DNA of 64,000 nucleotides from Cavia porcellus. Taxonomy: Eukaryota; Chordata; Mammalia; Rodentia; Caviidae. The translations under genes were made by a program, and so were the position numbers. Under the pieces are notes generated by a model. That model had not been told where the DNA came from, made no database searches, and worked only from the letters and a program-made list of their open reading frames with translations. Location: NCBI RefSeq assembly GCF_034190915.1, contig NW_026947485.1, forward strand, positions 35,911,519 to 35,975,518. Direction: 5' to 3'. Below are positions 1 through 12,939 of the stretch, piece by piece. Position 1 is the first letter of the stretch. Every line of letters begins with the position of its first letter.

Positions 1-128
1 GGGCCTCACTCTGTAGTTCAGGCGGACCTTGAATTCATTTTGTAGCACAGGCAGACCTCGAGCTTGCAGCAGTTCTCCCGCCTCAGCCCTGCCTGCTGGG
101 ATTACAGGCGTGCGCCACCATGCCCGGC
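1..128 (-). repeat. B1-type (7SL-derived) SINE, partial
   Basis: Read on the minus strand this is a B1 element. The complement of its 5' end (GGGATTACAGGCGTGCGCCACCATGCCCGGC) lies at about 96-127, and the 'tagttcaggc...ccttgaattca...tttgtagcacaggc' repetition is the internal duplication typical of rodent B1. The 3' end runs off the window start, so the tail and target-site duplication cannot be seen. The family is rodent specific. Confidence 0.85.
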
Positions 129-3100
129 TTGAACACAACTAACTTCATTGCCTATTTGAGTAAACTAGCTTTTCTTTCTGTTTCTCTGTGTGCTCTCTCT
201 AGCTAGTTTGTCTGCTTTTAAAGCTGTTCTTTGATGACTGTAGACATAGACTATCTAGACAGCTTTAATTATGAACACTTTAGAATAATCAGGATAACTT
301 GTCTTTTTCACTTCTATACTTTCCCCAACATACTCCCCTGTCTTTCCACTCTGCTTTCTGTCCCCTCTTCCATCTTTTTTTCTTTATTTTTGACCTTAAA
401 TCTATAGATACTTTTGATCTCTCTTCCAAAGTCCACAGTTTGTCAGGCATTTTCATGTGGAATCTCTCACCCCAAATCATCTAAATCACAAACCCAGAAT
501 TTTAGTTGCTCTCCTCTTTTCCTCTTTCCTGGCTTCTCTCGCGTCCACCTTATTCTCTTGGTCCCCACCCACATACTTTCTCCGTCACCAAAGGTCTCCC
601 TGTACCGAGGGTCTCACTTTCTTTTTCACCCCATGTCTTTTTGTGGCTCAGTGTATGCCCTGTAGTTTCTAATCGGCCCCTCCCTGGTCTTCCTGCCTGA
701 GGACTCCTCTGTTGGAGCCATTGTACCAAGGATATCATTCCTTTAACCTTTCTAGATGTCATTCCCCTATGTAAAAGAACATTCCCACAATTTTTCCAGT
801 GGCCAGCAAGAAACATCTCCGCCTGGGGTCCATTCTGGGCCTCTTTTACACTTTCTCTCTAAGTCCTGAGTGTATTCCCTTTCTTTCAGTGAGTTTTATC
901 TCCCTCCTTGCCCTGTGGGAATCTTTGCCTCTGCTTCCCGTCTTTACCCTTCCCTGCCCTCTCCCCAGGCTCTGCCTACATTCTGTCTGGGGTGAAAGTT
1001 CATCTGAGTTGCCTTCCCTGGTTGCTCCAGCTACAGAGATGTGTCCTCTGTTAGGCAGAACTGCCCCTCTTTTGAACTGTTACCTTTTTCTGGATGTATC
1101 CACAAGAAACTGGAAAAGGGGAGAAAGAAAAACTTCTTTTTTCTCAGATATGCTTTTGATCCTTTTGAATTTTCTTACTGTGTGCATTTGTTACTTAAGA
1201 CAGTAAGTTTCTTATATATTTAGTGAATAAATAAAAATTAGTAAGTCATTACTGTGCATTATTCTTTAGCTTCCTGTGGTACATGTGTTAGCTTCCCATT
1301 AACTGAGTGCAGAGAGACCATAGAGTAGAGCTGAGTGCCCCGGTGGCTGGAAGGTAAAGGCCAGAGGAAAGCCTGAACCTGGGAACTGGAGGCAGCCTGG
1401 GCTTCGCAGACCCTCTCCCGGGAAACTTCAGAACTGAAAATATAAAGATCACTTGTTTTTTTCTTAAAGCTCTCTTAAGAGTGAAGTATACCCCATGGCC
1501 TAGTAGCTGTGCAGATGTAATCTGGTAGTTAAGAATTCTTCCTATCTGCCACCCTCCATCCATAGTAACTAAATTGAAACGGTCCCTGCAGTTCACAGAC
1601 AGGTTCCTGCTGCATCGCTGCCCAGCACCGTGAGCGTCCTCTGAGTTGCTGAGGTCCCTGGGAGGGGCACTCACGTTCTTCTTCTGACAGATTCCCCCTC
1701 AGAGCCCTTGGCTGTAACCTCTCTCTTCCTCCACTTTCTTGGGAAAAGTTTCCTTCGGTCACTGTGACCACACTGCCACATGCCCCTACAGTGAGATGAC
1801 ACCCGTGGTCCCCACTCCTTCATTCCTCCCACCCCACCATCCAAGCCACAATTCCTTAGGGCACTGTGGAGGCTAGAGGAAGGGCTCCTTTGGAGATGAC
1901 ACCTGATACAGCACATAGTACTCATGGTACAGTAGTAATATTTTGAATCCAGCAAGCATATGCCTTTATGTTTTTGAAAAACAAAATATTTGAAAAATAT
2001 TTGTGCCTCTCTTCCTGGTCGTACAACTGATGCTTTCTATTTCTCTTACAGAGCACACTGGAAAAGGGGGGATAAAATCAACTTTAGAACATGCAAAATT
2101 CCTCCACCTTTGATTCCAGAAGTGGAACATTTTTTTTCCAAGTAAGAAAATAATGCACTTAAAGAGAAGACCACTAAAGAGAAGCACCAGAAAATGAACT
2201 CAGCGGAATCCTATCATGTGTTGATCAACAACAGTTTGAGAAGCCAAGGTCTAGATCAGGAATCAGTTATCAAAGGACACTGTTCTGTACCAGTAAATCC
2301 AATTTATGAAAAAATAAAAGAGAAGGGCAGTGCTCTCCACCGTTTTGTATTTTGTATTCAACCTTTACTGACCACGAGCTATGTCTCTGCACACCAGGCT
2401 CCATCTCTTGGTGACTTCAGCTCTAAGAAAGCTGGGCACAGGTGGGGAGGCTGAGCCAACTGGAGTGGAGAAAGGAAGGAGCAGAAACACACAGAGCCCA
2501 GGAGAAGGTGCTGTGTGGAACTGCCTATACTGTGGCTTGCTCATTTCCCCTTGCTTCCTTTTCTTCTTTGACTATCTAAGAGCTATTTCATTTTAACTTA
2601 TTATGCTGGTCATGCAAGTAAGAGAAAAAGGAGAGAGAATGTTCCTCTTTTACTGGAATGATGTTTATGATTACAGATGAAATAAGGCATTTTTATAAAT
2701 ATAAAAACAACCTTGGCTTATGTAGCCTCTAACATGAATACTGACAACTTTACTCACCATCAATAATAAATATATTTTCTGACAAAGACTGACTGGCATT
2801 GTAGCTTGGGGTCTCGAACATTCCTTTGGCTGGGGTAAATGCATAAGGGAACTGAACTGATTTATAGTGTTACTAATTTGCATTTGTGCCATCTTTCCTC
2901 TAAAAAGTGCTCAAGTCATGTAGAGGAGCCTGAGACAGGCAAGTGACACTCAGAATGTGCCTGGGGTAGATAGTAAGGTGCTCACAAATTTGGGATGACT
3001 TAAATCATCCTGCCTGGGGCAAGAAGCAGATTAGATAACCTGGGTAGGACCTTCTAACCCAGAGATACTATGAAAATGTTTTAAAAATCAACGCTTGAGT

Positions 3101-3320
3101 TTCACCTCTTTCCAATTTCATTGAAACATCCTAATTATAACTCTTCCTCTTTAATAAGGACTGAGATACAGCCGTGGACTGAGTGAGGTGGAAGCAAAGT
3201 GGGAAGGAGTCCTGCCAAGAAACAGGAGAAAATGCCAAGTGCCCTGTGATGTCATCTAAATATCTTCTGTCATACAGAATTTTTATTTCACTTCTTATTG
3301 TATTACAGAGAGCAATTTTA
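129..3320. other. Noncoding stretch, no gene recognised
   Basis: About 290-1000 is strongly pyrimidine-rich on the plus strand, which explains the several overlapping open frames there (Ser/Leu/Pro/Phe-rich, not protein-like). Around 2052-2141 an acceptor-like tract (tctcttacag) and a donor-like CAA|GTAAGA bracket a 90-base block that is open in one frame; it is too short to be convincing. I see no recognisable repeat, RNA gene or conserved domain in the rest. Confidence 0.5.
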
Positions 3321-3324
3321 GAAA

Positions 3325-3428
3325 AATGATTAAGAATATAGGCTCTGAAATACAGTGCCTCTGTGTTCACACCCAGCTCAGCTGCTTCACAGCTGTGGGA
3401 CTACCCAAATCACCGCTCCTACTATACC
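3325..3428 (+). repeat. MIR SINE fragment
   Basis: Core-SINE pattern on the plus strand: 'aagaatataggctctgaaat' followed by an agctgcttcacagctgtggga segment. This matches the MIR core (GGCTCTGG...CACTTACTAGCTGTGTGAC). It is old and diverged, with no visible duplication. Confidence 0.6.
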
Positions 3429-6400
3429 TTTATTGCATAAGGGACCAATAGTAGATCCTGATTTTCAGGCTTATGGTGCAGAGACAAAAAGCATACCTTA
3501 TTTGGTCAGACCCAAGAAGTGTCGTAGGACTTAGAGAAAGCCAGGAAAAACTTGTTATGAGACCGTTACAACCAACCTGTATAAATACAACTGGCTTCTT
3601 GAGTTCAGGGCCCTGGGCTGGCTCCATCAAATGACATCTTCATGAACACGTGGCAGCACACCTGTGGCTCGATGGTGATACCGAGTGATACAACAGATCC
3701 TCTTTCCATAATTACTGAACTACTCTGAAATTACTGTTTAATGAAATGGTTTTGTTGGTATTTCAGAGTTTTGTTATTAAGTTTTCTTCTTAATGGTGCA
3801 AAATACGTGGAGTTCATTTATGTGTGAATGAAGGAGTCATTGGCTTGGCACTGTCAGGATGGCATCCAGGTAGCTGCCTGAGAGAAATAAAAGATACACA
3901 AAAACAGATGTTTACACGGTGACTTGTTACAGTGTTTGCAAATCCTCTAACTCGCAAATTCCCTCCTATACTGTTTTGTTTTGCATTTAGAGCCAAGAGC
4001 TTGGCATATCTCAGGCTGCCAGTTTTGTCGCTGCCAAAGAAATACAGCACTAAAGAATCAGGAATTTAAAACTGGTTAAATTCATAGGATTGAGGTGGTT
4101 TGTCAGGTCATGTCTTGCAGCACTGTGACTCTTAATTTAGCATTTAGATATACATGGTGAGTGCAAGGGGGAAAGAGCACTTTAGGGAAAGTCAGAGGAA
4201 GAGATGATGCCCTTTTCTACACCTTTGTGGGCATCACTGCAGGCATCACACCCTATTGACAGCTTGGTAAGCGTGTTGCAATTATGGGAGGTTCATGGGT
4301 GGTAGGTTCCAGTTTCTCCATAAAATAAAACACACCTTGAACCACAGTAGTTCAGCTCAGGAAGCCAAGAAGAATAAAGACTCTTGAAAGCTGGTGAGAC
4401 ATCATCATACTCAACAAGACAGCTGGGTTGAACTGCCATAAAGCCCTGTCTTTGAAAAGTCAGTAGCTTGCAACAGAAAACTTGCCAGTGGGGAAAGGTT
4501 TAAAGAATCATTGGCTAATCCTCATTAATTAACCCACCAATACTTGTGGCCTACTGGGCAGCTGACAAGATTCCTTCCCACAACAGTTTTAAGCAGCATG
4601 GTCTTAGAACCAAATAGCAACCACGTGTCCTCAATTTCCCTGACTTAGCAGTTGACTCTTGGCTTGATGTCATCCAGCCCACAGCATTGATTGCCTTTGC
4701 CAGAAAGTTGTATTTCTGTAAGTCACAAGAGCTAACTTTCAAGATTTAAAAATTAGCACTACAAACTTTCCGTTATTTGGAGGAATAAGTTCAAGACCCA
4801 TTGTACCAACATAGCAGTTATGGTTTATAGTAATACATTGTATTCTTGAAAAATTAATAAAATGAATTAGAGCAGTTGAGCAATTGAAAGGGCAACAGGA
4901 CCCTACTGTAATTCAAACCGAGTGAATTGGAACATTGGTGTCTGTTTTGATTAATATTCCTACAAATGATTCATATTTGAATAAATGAATTAATATTCAG
5001 AAAAGAAGAATATTCAGATGTCCCAATGCTCCCTTCCTTTCTTCCTCCTCCAAGTTTTCTTCTATAGCTGCCTCTTCTCTGTTCCTGCCATCTTTCTCCC
5101 TTTCTTCAGGCTCTTCTGTATGTTTAAACTTTTCTTACCACTCTCTGTTTCAGACTTGCTGAGAGGTAGGCAGTATAGGAGTTCCAAGTACTTACCTGGG
5201 GGCCAAGCCAGGGGCTCTTGCCCTGGTGCCACTGCCACACTTGGAGGAAAGTCACTTGCTCTTAGGCTGATTGCACTAAGAGTACTGCTGTGGTCCTTCT
5301 CATTAAAATGTGATTTTTGATAATCCTATCTTCTCCAGCCTCCTCTTTAGTATGTATTTAGTACTTCCTATCAGTTAATAATATTTGCAGTTCTTAATGT
5401 ATAAATGAGGTAAATAGAACTAAAATTCTCTGAAAAGAAAAACTTTGTATTTAGTTCCTTGTGCCTTTGATCGTACTTTTCCTATAATTTTTTTTCCTTG
5501 ATCAGATTTAAAACAAAAAATCCATCACTGCCCTGAGGGATTTAGTCGCCAGGCAGGGCCTAGGCTAAGATGCAGCCGGTTTGTATAGTCAAGACCCACA
5601 ATCTGAATCATTCCAGGAACAGACAGTCATAGCACTGATGCCATTACCTGTACCAGCCAGCAAAGAATGCCTGTACTACATACACAAACATACATAACAA
5701 GTGTATAGTTTATTTTAAAACATTCTATTAATATTTGGTTTCTGCCTCTTCGGAGTCTTTGAAAAAGAACAAAATGTAATGGCTTTGAGATTTTATTCTC
5801 CTCATCCTGACCTCTTGTTTTGGAGGTGCAGACAATAAACCAACAGCACAGAATGAGGTTAGGGACCCTTGTCACATCCTTACAATGCTGCGATAGCACT
5901 TACTCAAGGATGTTTGTGTATAGTTTGGGATATTATTCCCGGAAACTCCTTTCCCATCTCTGCCTCACTCATTTTAAATCCACAGTCACTTAATGGTCCC
6001 GATTTAGATAAGCCTGACCTTTACCCATTTAACCGACGCCCCCAGGTAAAATATGGCTGGGGAGAAGGGAGCAGTAGTAACTTTCAAGCTGGGTGAGATG
6101 GAACTCACAAGACTTCCCTTATTCAGCAAGGAGGTGCCTCCTGCTTTTGTGGCTGGGAGAGCCCAGCTCAGGCTGTTCCCCAACTCTCCCATCAGTCTCA
6201 GTAAATTGAACTGATGACACCGAAGATAAAGTAAGTTTGTTCCCCCTAGCTTAGAGTGGCAGCCAGCCCACTCATCAGACAAGGAGTTATGGCCACAGCA
6301 CCAGGCACTTTCTGGAACTTTCAATTCCATTACCTTCCAGAGTCCAAGGTTCTGCAACCTGGATTTGAGAGAAAAGTGACTAAGCGCCTAATTCGATCTG

Positions 6401-7790
6401 CCTGCGGGCTAATCTTGAGTGAACATGAAGAAAGCTTGTATCTTCATTGTGCACGCTGGCTTCTGGTGTGTCCAACCTCAGTATTGATGGCAGAGCCCCT
6501 CAAGAGAATGGAATTTAGTATAGATGAGGAAGCAAAAATCCAATCTAGAGATGTCTTCCATTTTCCTTCCCTTCCAGGTAGGTACATGGTCTTCTCTAGG
6601 CCACAGCAATAGGCCCTTCTATCTTGGAGGGCAACCCAATGTCAAATCCATTTTGGATTCAGAAAATCTAGTTACCAAATTATACTTTTCAGTTAAGGTA
6701 ACTTGGAAATGGGAACTGTTCAGCTTAGTCCCTAAAACTCCCACAAGCCAAGTCAACTCTAAATGGAAATAGCTACACCTCAGTTTAATAAAGTGCCTCA
6801 TACCTCTTGCAGTGAGTTTGATTAGGTAAGGCCCCTGCACACTTCACAGACTTCCCCCATGCCCAGAAGCTTGGCTTCCCTCACCACTTTGCTCACCTTC
6901 CACACAGTCTCTCCATCTCTTGGGGGGATCCTCTTGTGCCTATGGTCATTGTCACTTCTCTCAAAGGTCAGTATGTTATGGATAGAACCCTGCCATCAGA
7001 GTAAATTGCATTTTTGTAATGACTTTCACATGCAGATGTGGAAGCCAGAGGTCAGATTGCAGGGACCACTCCATACCAGCAGTGCCTTTGTAAGCAGTCA
7101 GCACTTGGACCCTGAGTGGCCCCCATCTAGGGAACCTCCTGCACAGTCCCCTTTCCTTTCAGGTATGCCCATTAACCCAAACTGCTACTAACCCTTTTCA
7201 TTGCCCACAGCATGGGTTGAAAGCCATTGCTTTCTGTATAAAACCAGAATTGAGGACCAAATGAGTGCAACCAACTACCTATTAATCTACTGCCTATGGA
7301 TTTGAGGACTGAAGCCATATTCTTTATTGTTACAGGCCATGCTCCTCAGTCAGTATCAAGGCAGGCAAGCAAAGGCATTCTACACATTTTTACTTCGTTG
7401 TGCATCTCCATGGGGTAACATGCACCCCAGTCTCAGAGACAGAACCACAAAGTAAAGAGAGACAGTATGAATGTAAACCTGTCAGTGGCACTGCCATTTT
7501 ATGTCAAATGTGGAAGTCAGATTTAGAGCAAGAGGGTAAACAGCATGTCAGCAAACCTACTGTTGGGGTTATTTTGAATTACATCTGTGTTCTTAAAATG
7601 CCTTTGTAGCAGCCACATTAAACACAAATCCAAAATAAAAGAGAACCCACATTTCATTGTCAGGTGCTTGACAAGAGAAATTGGAAATACCAGGAACTGA
7701 GGTCCAGACTTTTTCTCCCACTACCAATAAATATAACTGTGGAGAAGCAGAAGAGGGTTTAGGGGTCTATATTAGGACCCTGATTCTTCA
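3429..7790. other. Noncoding stretch, no gene recognised
   Basis: Mixed-composition, mostly unique DNA. Open frames here are short (60-118 residues), overlap on opposite strands and show no domain-like composition. A GTAAGT-type donor can be read on the minus strand at about 5190 (plus-strand acttacc), preceded by a G/C-rich block, but no matching acceptor is convincing. Nothing else is seen. Confidence 0.5.
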
Positions 7791-7793
7791 GAC

Positions 7794-8145
7794 TATCTTG
7801 GTCACTATTTCATTGTAGGGACATAATACCCTATACCCACTTTCTTGAAGAGAGTTATATTTTGGCTCACATTTTCAATCCATACTCACCAGCTCCAAGG
7901 CAGGATGGCAAAGCAAGAGAAGGCATAGCACAGGAAAATCTCACATCATGGCAGCCAGGAAAGCAGAGTGAAGGGAAGACACAGAGACGGAGATATACCA
8001 GGTCATATCTCCAATGACCCATGTCTTCCAACCAGGCCCAGTCTCCTAACATCACATTTAACTGTAGTACCCTTGATACAATCATCCTTCAAAAGTCCCA
8101 CTTTTAAGTCCATGGGGTTTTGGGGAGATGTGCAGATATAAATTA
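7794..8145 (-). repeat. MaLR LTR (3' LTR in element orientation)
   Basis: It aligns by eye with the second block at 9488-9850 over most of its length, for example ccagctccaaggcaggatggcaa versus ccagctccaaagcaggacaacat, and cacatttaactgtagtaccc versus cacatttagctacagtgccc. Boundaries are accurate to about 10 bases only. Confidence 0.65.
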
Positions 8146-9487
8146 ATATTCCCTTCCTGTTTCTTTGTGAAAAATGAATTTAGTCCATCTCCAAGAGTTG
8201 CAAAAGTCCTAAATTCTAGCATTGCTGAAAAGTCTGAAGTCTCCTTCAAGACTCAAAGCAAACTCTTAGCTTTGAGTCCCTATAAAAATCAAAAAGAAAA
8301 TTAAACCCACTGATATACAGTGGCACAGAGTAATCATTCCCATTCCAAAAGAGAAAAGTAGAGTTCAAAATGGGGAGAAAAAGAATGGGACCAAAGCAAT
8401 ACTGAAACCCAGCAGGGCAAGCTTTGAATTCTGTAGCTTCATGGCAAATTATGATGAGATATGGACTCCAAATGACTTGGACATCCAACTCCTATAGCAC
8501 CACCTGCTTCAGCTTTCACAATTTTTCTCTTATATTGAAGCTTTCCTCAGGATTCCTGGATTTATCTACTGAATTTTTGGCTACACTCCACAGCATGTGT
8601 GACCATTGCCTTCACAGGGACATATTGCCTGGCCTTCCAAACCTTCTGAAATCTGGATGGAAGTCTTCCTCATCTCACCTCTCATGTCCTGTATGCTGGA
8701 AAACTGGCACCATGTGTAGGATGTTAAGTTTGCCTCTGACTTGAGCAGTAACTGGGACCCCTTATATCATTGTTGCAGAGGCCTCCTAGTGTCTGGATGG
8801 CTGAGCTCCAGGAAACTCTTTCCTTGATAGTCCTAAATGAGCTCAACTTCCTGAGGCTCCCTTCTCAGAGCAAAGTCTTTCACTTTTGTAGGCCAAAAGT
8901 TGGGATCTTGCTATTTTCTCAAACACCCTCGAGACATCCTATTGTCTTGATGCAAAACACTTGAATTCTTTTTAATGCTAATTGTCAGCAACAAACTCTT
9001 CTTGGCTAAAACTTTGAGAGCCCTGTATTTCTGGCAAAACTGAAAACTTTCCAAATGATCTATTTAGTCCTCATTTTTAGTATAAACCTAACAACAGCAA
9101 GCAGTATATATGCAACAGCCTGAATACTGGGGCACCTAATAGTTCCTCCAGACTAATCTACCACTCTTATCTCAGTCTCTCACAAAGTTTCAGGATATGA
9201 GCAAAATGTGGACACATTTTCTGCCTGAGAATAACACATATGGTCTGGAGTCCAACTGCCAGTGGAGTCTTGCTGACAACTCAAACCGCCTGAAGCTGGT
9301 CTTTACCATATGCCTTTTTATTAGCATTCCAGTTCCAACCAGAATCTCCCATCAAGCACAGCTTATAGCATTCTATAGAGCTTCTCCAGCTGGCAACTCT
9401 AAAACTTTCCAAACTGTTCTGACAAACCCGCTCCAAACCAAATAGTCAGGTAGTCACAGCAACAGACACACTCTTGGTACCAAAATC

Positions 9488-9850
9488 TGTCTTAAACATT
9501 TTCTTATTGATGGAATATAGTAACTAACACCCACTATTTAAAGGAGAGGTTTATTTTGGCTCACATGTTTTAGAGGTTTAAGACCATAGTTGGCCAGCTC
9601 CAAAGCAGGACAACATGGCAGAGGAGCATAACAAAGAAGTTGTTTATGGTATGGTAACCAGGAAGCAGGAGTGAAGGAAAGAATCAGGGAGAGAGATATG
9701 CCTTTCTAGGTCACATCCACACTGACTTACCTATTCTAACCAAACCCTACCTCTTAATATCACATTTAGCTACAGTGCCCCCATGATTCAATCATCCTCC
9801 CTGCCTTTGAGTACATAAGACTTTGTGGTGATATAGATATAAACCGTAAC
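9488..9850 (-). repeat. MaLR LTR (5' LTR in element orientation)
   Basis: It starts tgtcttaaac on the plus strand (TG...CA type ends) and ends near accgtaaca. It contains the gaggtttattttggctcac segment typical of the MaLR 3' region read in complement. It pairs with 7794-8145. Confidence 0.68.
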
Positions 9851-10029
9851 AAGTACATAGAAGTTTTTGTCTGGAAGTTTTCCTGAGCACTCTGTGTTCC
9901 ATAAGGGAAGATTTGCTTAGTGTCTAAGGGATCCATCCTTTCCACTACCTCCAGATGCCTCTGTTTACTTGGAACTGGGAAAAATAGTTTCCAACCACTG
10001 GCATTTCCAGAATCACTTCTAAGTTCATT
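9851..10029. other. Spacer between MaLR and L2
   Basis: Short unique sequence; nothing recognised. Confidence 0.4.
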
Positions 10030-11450
10030 CATCAAATCAATATAGGCTCTCCTGTATCAGGCACTATTCTTGGCATTAGGGATACAGATAAATGAAGAGA
10101 GCATGGTCCTTATTCCATAGATGCATTCTAGAGGGCAAGTACCATAAACATAAAGTCAAGGAGTGATTAACACTGTGCAAAATATTAAAAGCCAAAAGAA
10201 TAGAATACAGGAAAAAATAATAGAGATTCATGGGAGGTGCTATTTTAGACTGGGTGATGAAGACAGCCACTTCCAAGGAGGAGACCTCTGAGCAGATTCC
10301 TGACTCTGGTAACAGAACCAGCTATGTGAAGATCTGGAAGAAGTGTCTTTCAGGCTAGGGGGATATTTAAGCACAAAGGTCCAGTAACAGGGCCAAGTCT
10401 TATGTGTTAGGGGAACAGTAAAGAGATCAGTGTGACTCAAATGGAGTGAAAAAGTGTTGAGAGATGAGGTTAGGAGTACACAGGGAATAGAACAGATAGG
10501 ACTGCTTTGTCCATGATAAATTTTATTCTGAGTATGATAAAAAACCCACTGGAGAGTTTTTGTGAGTTATGATTCTAAAAGCAGCCCTCTGGCTGCTATG
10601 TTAAGAGTATAGCCACCATATGGGTTAAATGGAAGCAAGAAGCCTATTAGAATGCCATTGCACTAATGATCCAAGCAATAAGTGGGAACTTGTACTAGGT
10701 TGAGAACAGTGAAGAAAATGAGAAGTCAGATTTAGAAATCTATAGACAAAGATAGATCTGACAACACTGTTGCATTAGATAGAGATATAAGGAAAAGAGA
10801 GTAATCAAATGAAGGAACAAACCTCCAAAATGACCTGAACAACTAGTGACATGGTGCTATTTACTGTGACAGAGGCTTGTAACGCCAGCAGGAATGGGGG
10901 TGGTGTGGCAGGAAGTAGTATCCATTGTTGATTTATAAAGTTAAATACATGAATTACAAATCCAGGTGGAGAAAGTTGAGAGGTCATTAAATAAATGTTG
11001 GGCTGGAGGGAAGATTTGAGTTCCCATTTTCCAGGGGGAAGTAGAAGCAGGTGAATGTAAAGCGGGGAGGCCAGCTTTAGGGTTCTGCAACATTGACAGG
11101 CTGGAGAAGAGGGAGAGCAAGCTGTGGGCAGCAAGAGAGAATGCCCACGAAGGTGGGGAACAAACCAAGGCCAGCATAGAGGTCAAGAGAAGAAAGTGTT
11201 TCAAGAAAAAGAATGATCAGCTGTATTAAATGTTGCTTTGGATTGAACAAGGTGAGGACAGAATTAGCTAGGAACTTCAACAACATGGAAGTCCCTTGAT
11301 GAACACTGTTGGTGACTAGCTAGAATGAAAGCCTGGTCTGAATGGGTTGAGGAGAGAATGGATTTGGGAAGAGGAAGGAGTGAGAAAGTTTTAAAGAAGT
11401 TTTACTAAAAGCAAGGTGAGGAAAGTAGGTGGAGGAGAAGTGGGGCTCTA
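10030..11450 (-). mobile_element. L2 LINE fossil including reverse-transcriptase region
   Basis: On the plus strand it begins with the complement of the L2 3' end (ctgtatcaggcactattcttggcattagggatacagataaatgaa). Towards higher coordinates it passes through L2 ORF2 complement. At about 11210-11275 the minus-strand translation NSVLTLFNPKQHLIQLI is a decayed version of the CR1/L2 reverse-transcriptase motif LLDLSAAFDTVDH. Further on (about 11300-11400) segments such as 'gaaagcctggtctgaatggg' and 'agaatgg' match the L2 body. Many substitutions make it nonfunctional. It is over a hundred million years old by family (established knowledge of L2), so its presence says only 'mammal'. Confidence 0.8.
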
Positions 11451-12515
11451 GGAGTTTTATTTCATTTTAAGATTGAAGATATGGCAATTTTGTATGCGAA
11501 TAACCAGAAAGATAGGACTTCAGTGGAAAATCCCTGAGCAGACCCAGAGGCCAGAACCCAACCTCAGCACAGGAATGGTTCCTCCACTGTGGCAGAGGAA
11601 GGTCAGGTTTCTGAGTATAGATCAGACAGCTAGAGGATTTGGTCATGAGAGTATGAGGTTACCCGCTTTGCATGGCTTCTAACTTTCTGATAAGCCATGA
11701 GGAGTGTTCCCAGTAAAGATTTGTTAGTTATAATGGAAAATGTTTGAGTGCCTTCCTTTCACCCTACCTTTCTTTTTTTCCTGAATAATTCAGTCCAAAT
11801 GCCACTAGACAAAAGCTAGCAATATAGGCTTCCATGGAGGGGTTGGAGGGATGGTGACCAAGAGTGAGACCCCTTAGCAGAGTTAGGAGGGTGTCCAGCT
11901 TTACTGTCAGAGACAGAGTGACAGAGGAGATGGCTGCATTGGTGGGAGAAGAACAGTGGCACAAAAGTGGTTACCTGCAGATGGTACTGATTTTATAAAT
12001 AATTATATCAAGGGCAAAGGAAGACAAGTTTCTTATTGTCTGATAAGACAATAAGAAAAAGATGAAAGGGATAAAATTAGAATGAACTCTAGTGTTTTCT
12101 GGAATTAGAGATATTAGTATAAAATTATAGTATGACACACACATATATATATATCCCTGAAACAAATGTAGATATAAATGTACACACATATTTATATGTA
12201 TGTATTCATACTTGCATAAAAATATGCACATATGGGTGTATTCATAAGTATCAAACTGAAGAATGGTAGTAACCTATTGAATAACATGGGAGAGCCCATA
12301 TAGATACCATGGGCCCATAAAAACAAACAAATAGGAAAGCTTTTCCTATACATAAAATAATGGAATAGAATACAAGTTTAAAAATTATGAAAGGAATGAA
12401 AGAATTATGAAATTTTTATTTGACAGCCACCATAATAATTCAGCCAAGAATTATCAATAGATGTTAAAACTAGAGAGGAATGTTTTTTAAGAAGCAGACT
12501 ATGTGTCCAGTTATC
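11451..12515. other. Noncoding stretch with AC/AT-rich microsatellite
   Basis: At 12134-12155 there is a short cacacacatatatatata tract followed by TA/CA-rich DNA to about 12240. The rest is A-rich, and parts (12240-12480) may be decayed L1. No gene is seen. Confidence 0.5.
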
Positions 12516-12519
12516 TAAT

Positions 12520-12935
12520 GTTTAAGTCTGCTTTCTGTTGCTATAACAAAATACCCGAGAGTGGGTAACTTATGCAGAAAGGAGGTTTATTTAGCTCACT
12601 GATTTGGAGCCTGAAAGTTCAAATAGCATGATACCAACTCTGGCAAAACCCTCAAAACAGACGGCATCATGATTGAAGAGTGTTTAAGAGTGATCATGTG
12701 GCAAAATAAAAAGCCAGAGAGAAAGAGGTTAGAGAGCAAGTACAAAGGGGCTGATGTTGCAGCTTTATTAGAGCTCTCATAAGAAGTAACTTGGGTCCTA
12801 AAAAAGTTATCCTTCTGAGGATGGTGCCCCCATGATCTAACAACCTTGTCTTAAAGATTTGGCATCTCTCAACATCACTGCTCTGCAAACTAATTTTCCA
12901 ACACATGAGCCCTTGAGGGACACACTCAAACCATA
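12520..12935 (-). repeat. Solo MaLR-type LTR
   Basis: The plus strand shows 'gtctgctttctgttgctataacaaaatacccgagagtgggtaactta' then 'aaaggaggtttatttagctcac', the reverse complement of the 3' end of MaLR LTRs. The far end, 'cacatgagcccttgagggacacactcaaaccata', corresponds to the LTR start (TATGGTTTGAATGTG...). No second copy or internal region lies alongside, so it is probably a solo LTR. Confidence 0.78.
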
Positions 12936-12939
12936 GAGA

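Larger units (their letters stand above)
7794..9850 (-). mobile_element. ERVL-MaLR element with two LTRs and internal sequence
   Basis: Two related LTR-like blocks of about 350 bases (near 7794-8145 and 9488-9850) flank about 1.3 kb. Both read, on the plus strand, as reverse-complement MaLR: 'ttta/ttattttggctcac', a 'ccagctccaa.gcagga..atggca' segment, a 'cacattta.ct..agt..cc' segment and 'gat.caatcatcc'. The internal part ends next to the second LTR with 'ctcttggtaccaaaatctgtcttaaac', equivalent to the known MaLR internal/LTR junction (CTTGGTACCAATTTACTGTATTAG). MaLR internal sequences carry no complete retroviral genes, and none is open here. The flanks (cagac / agtac) do not form a clear 5-bp duplication, as expected for an old insertion. 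This is a genomic fossil. Confidence 0.75.

Noticed and set aside
2052..2141. Possible 90-bp exon (tctcttacag ... CAA|GTAAGA)
   Set aside because: An open frame of 29 codons is expected by chance, the donor is only fair, and no linked exon is seen; its proline-rich end recalled a cytokine-receptor box but does not match any I know.
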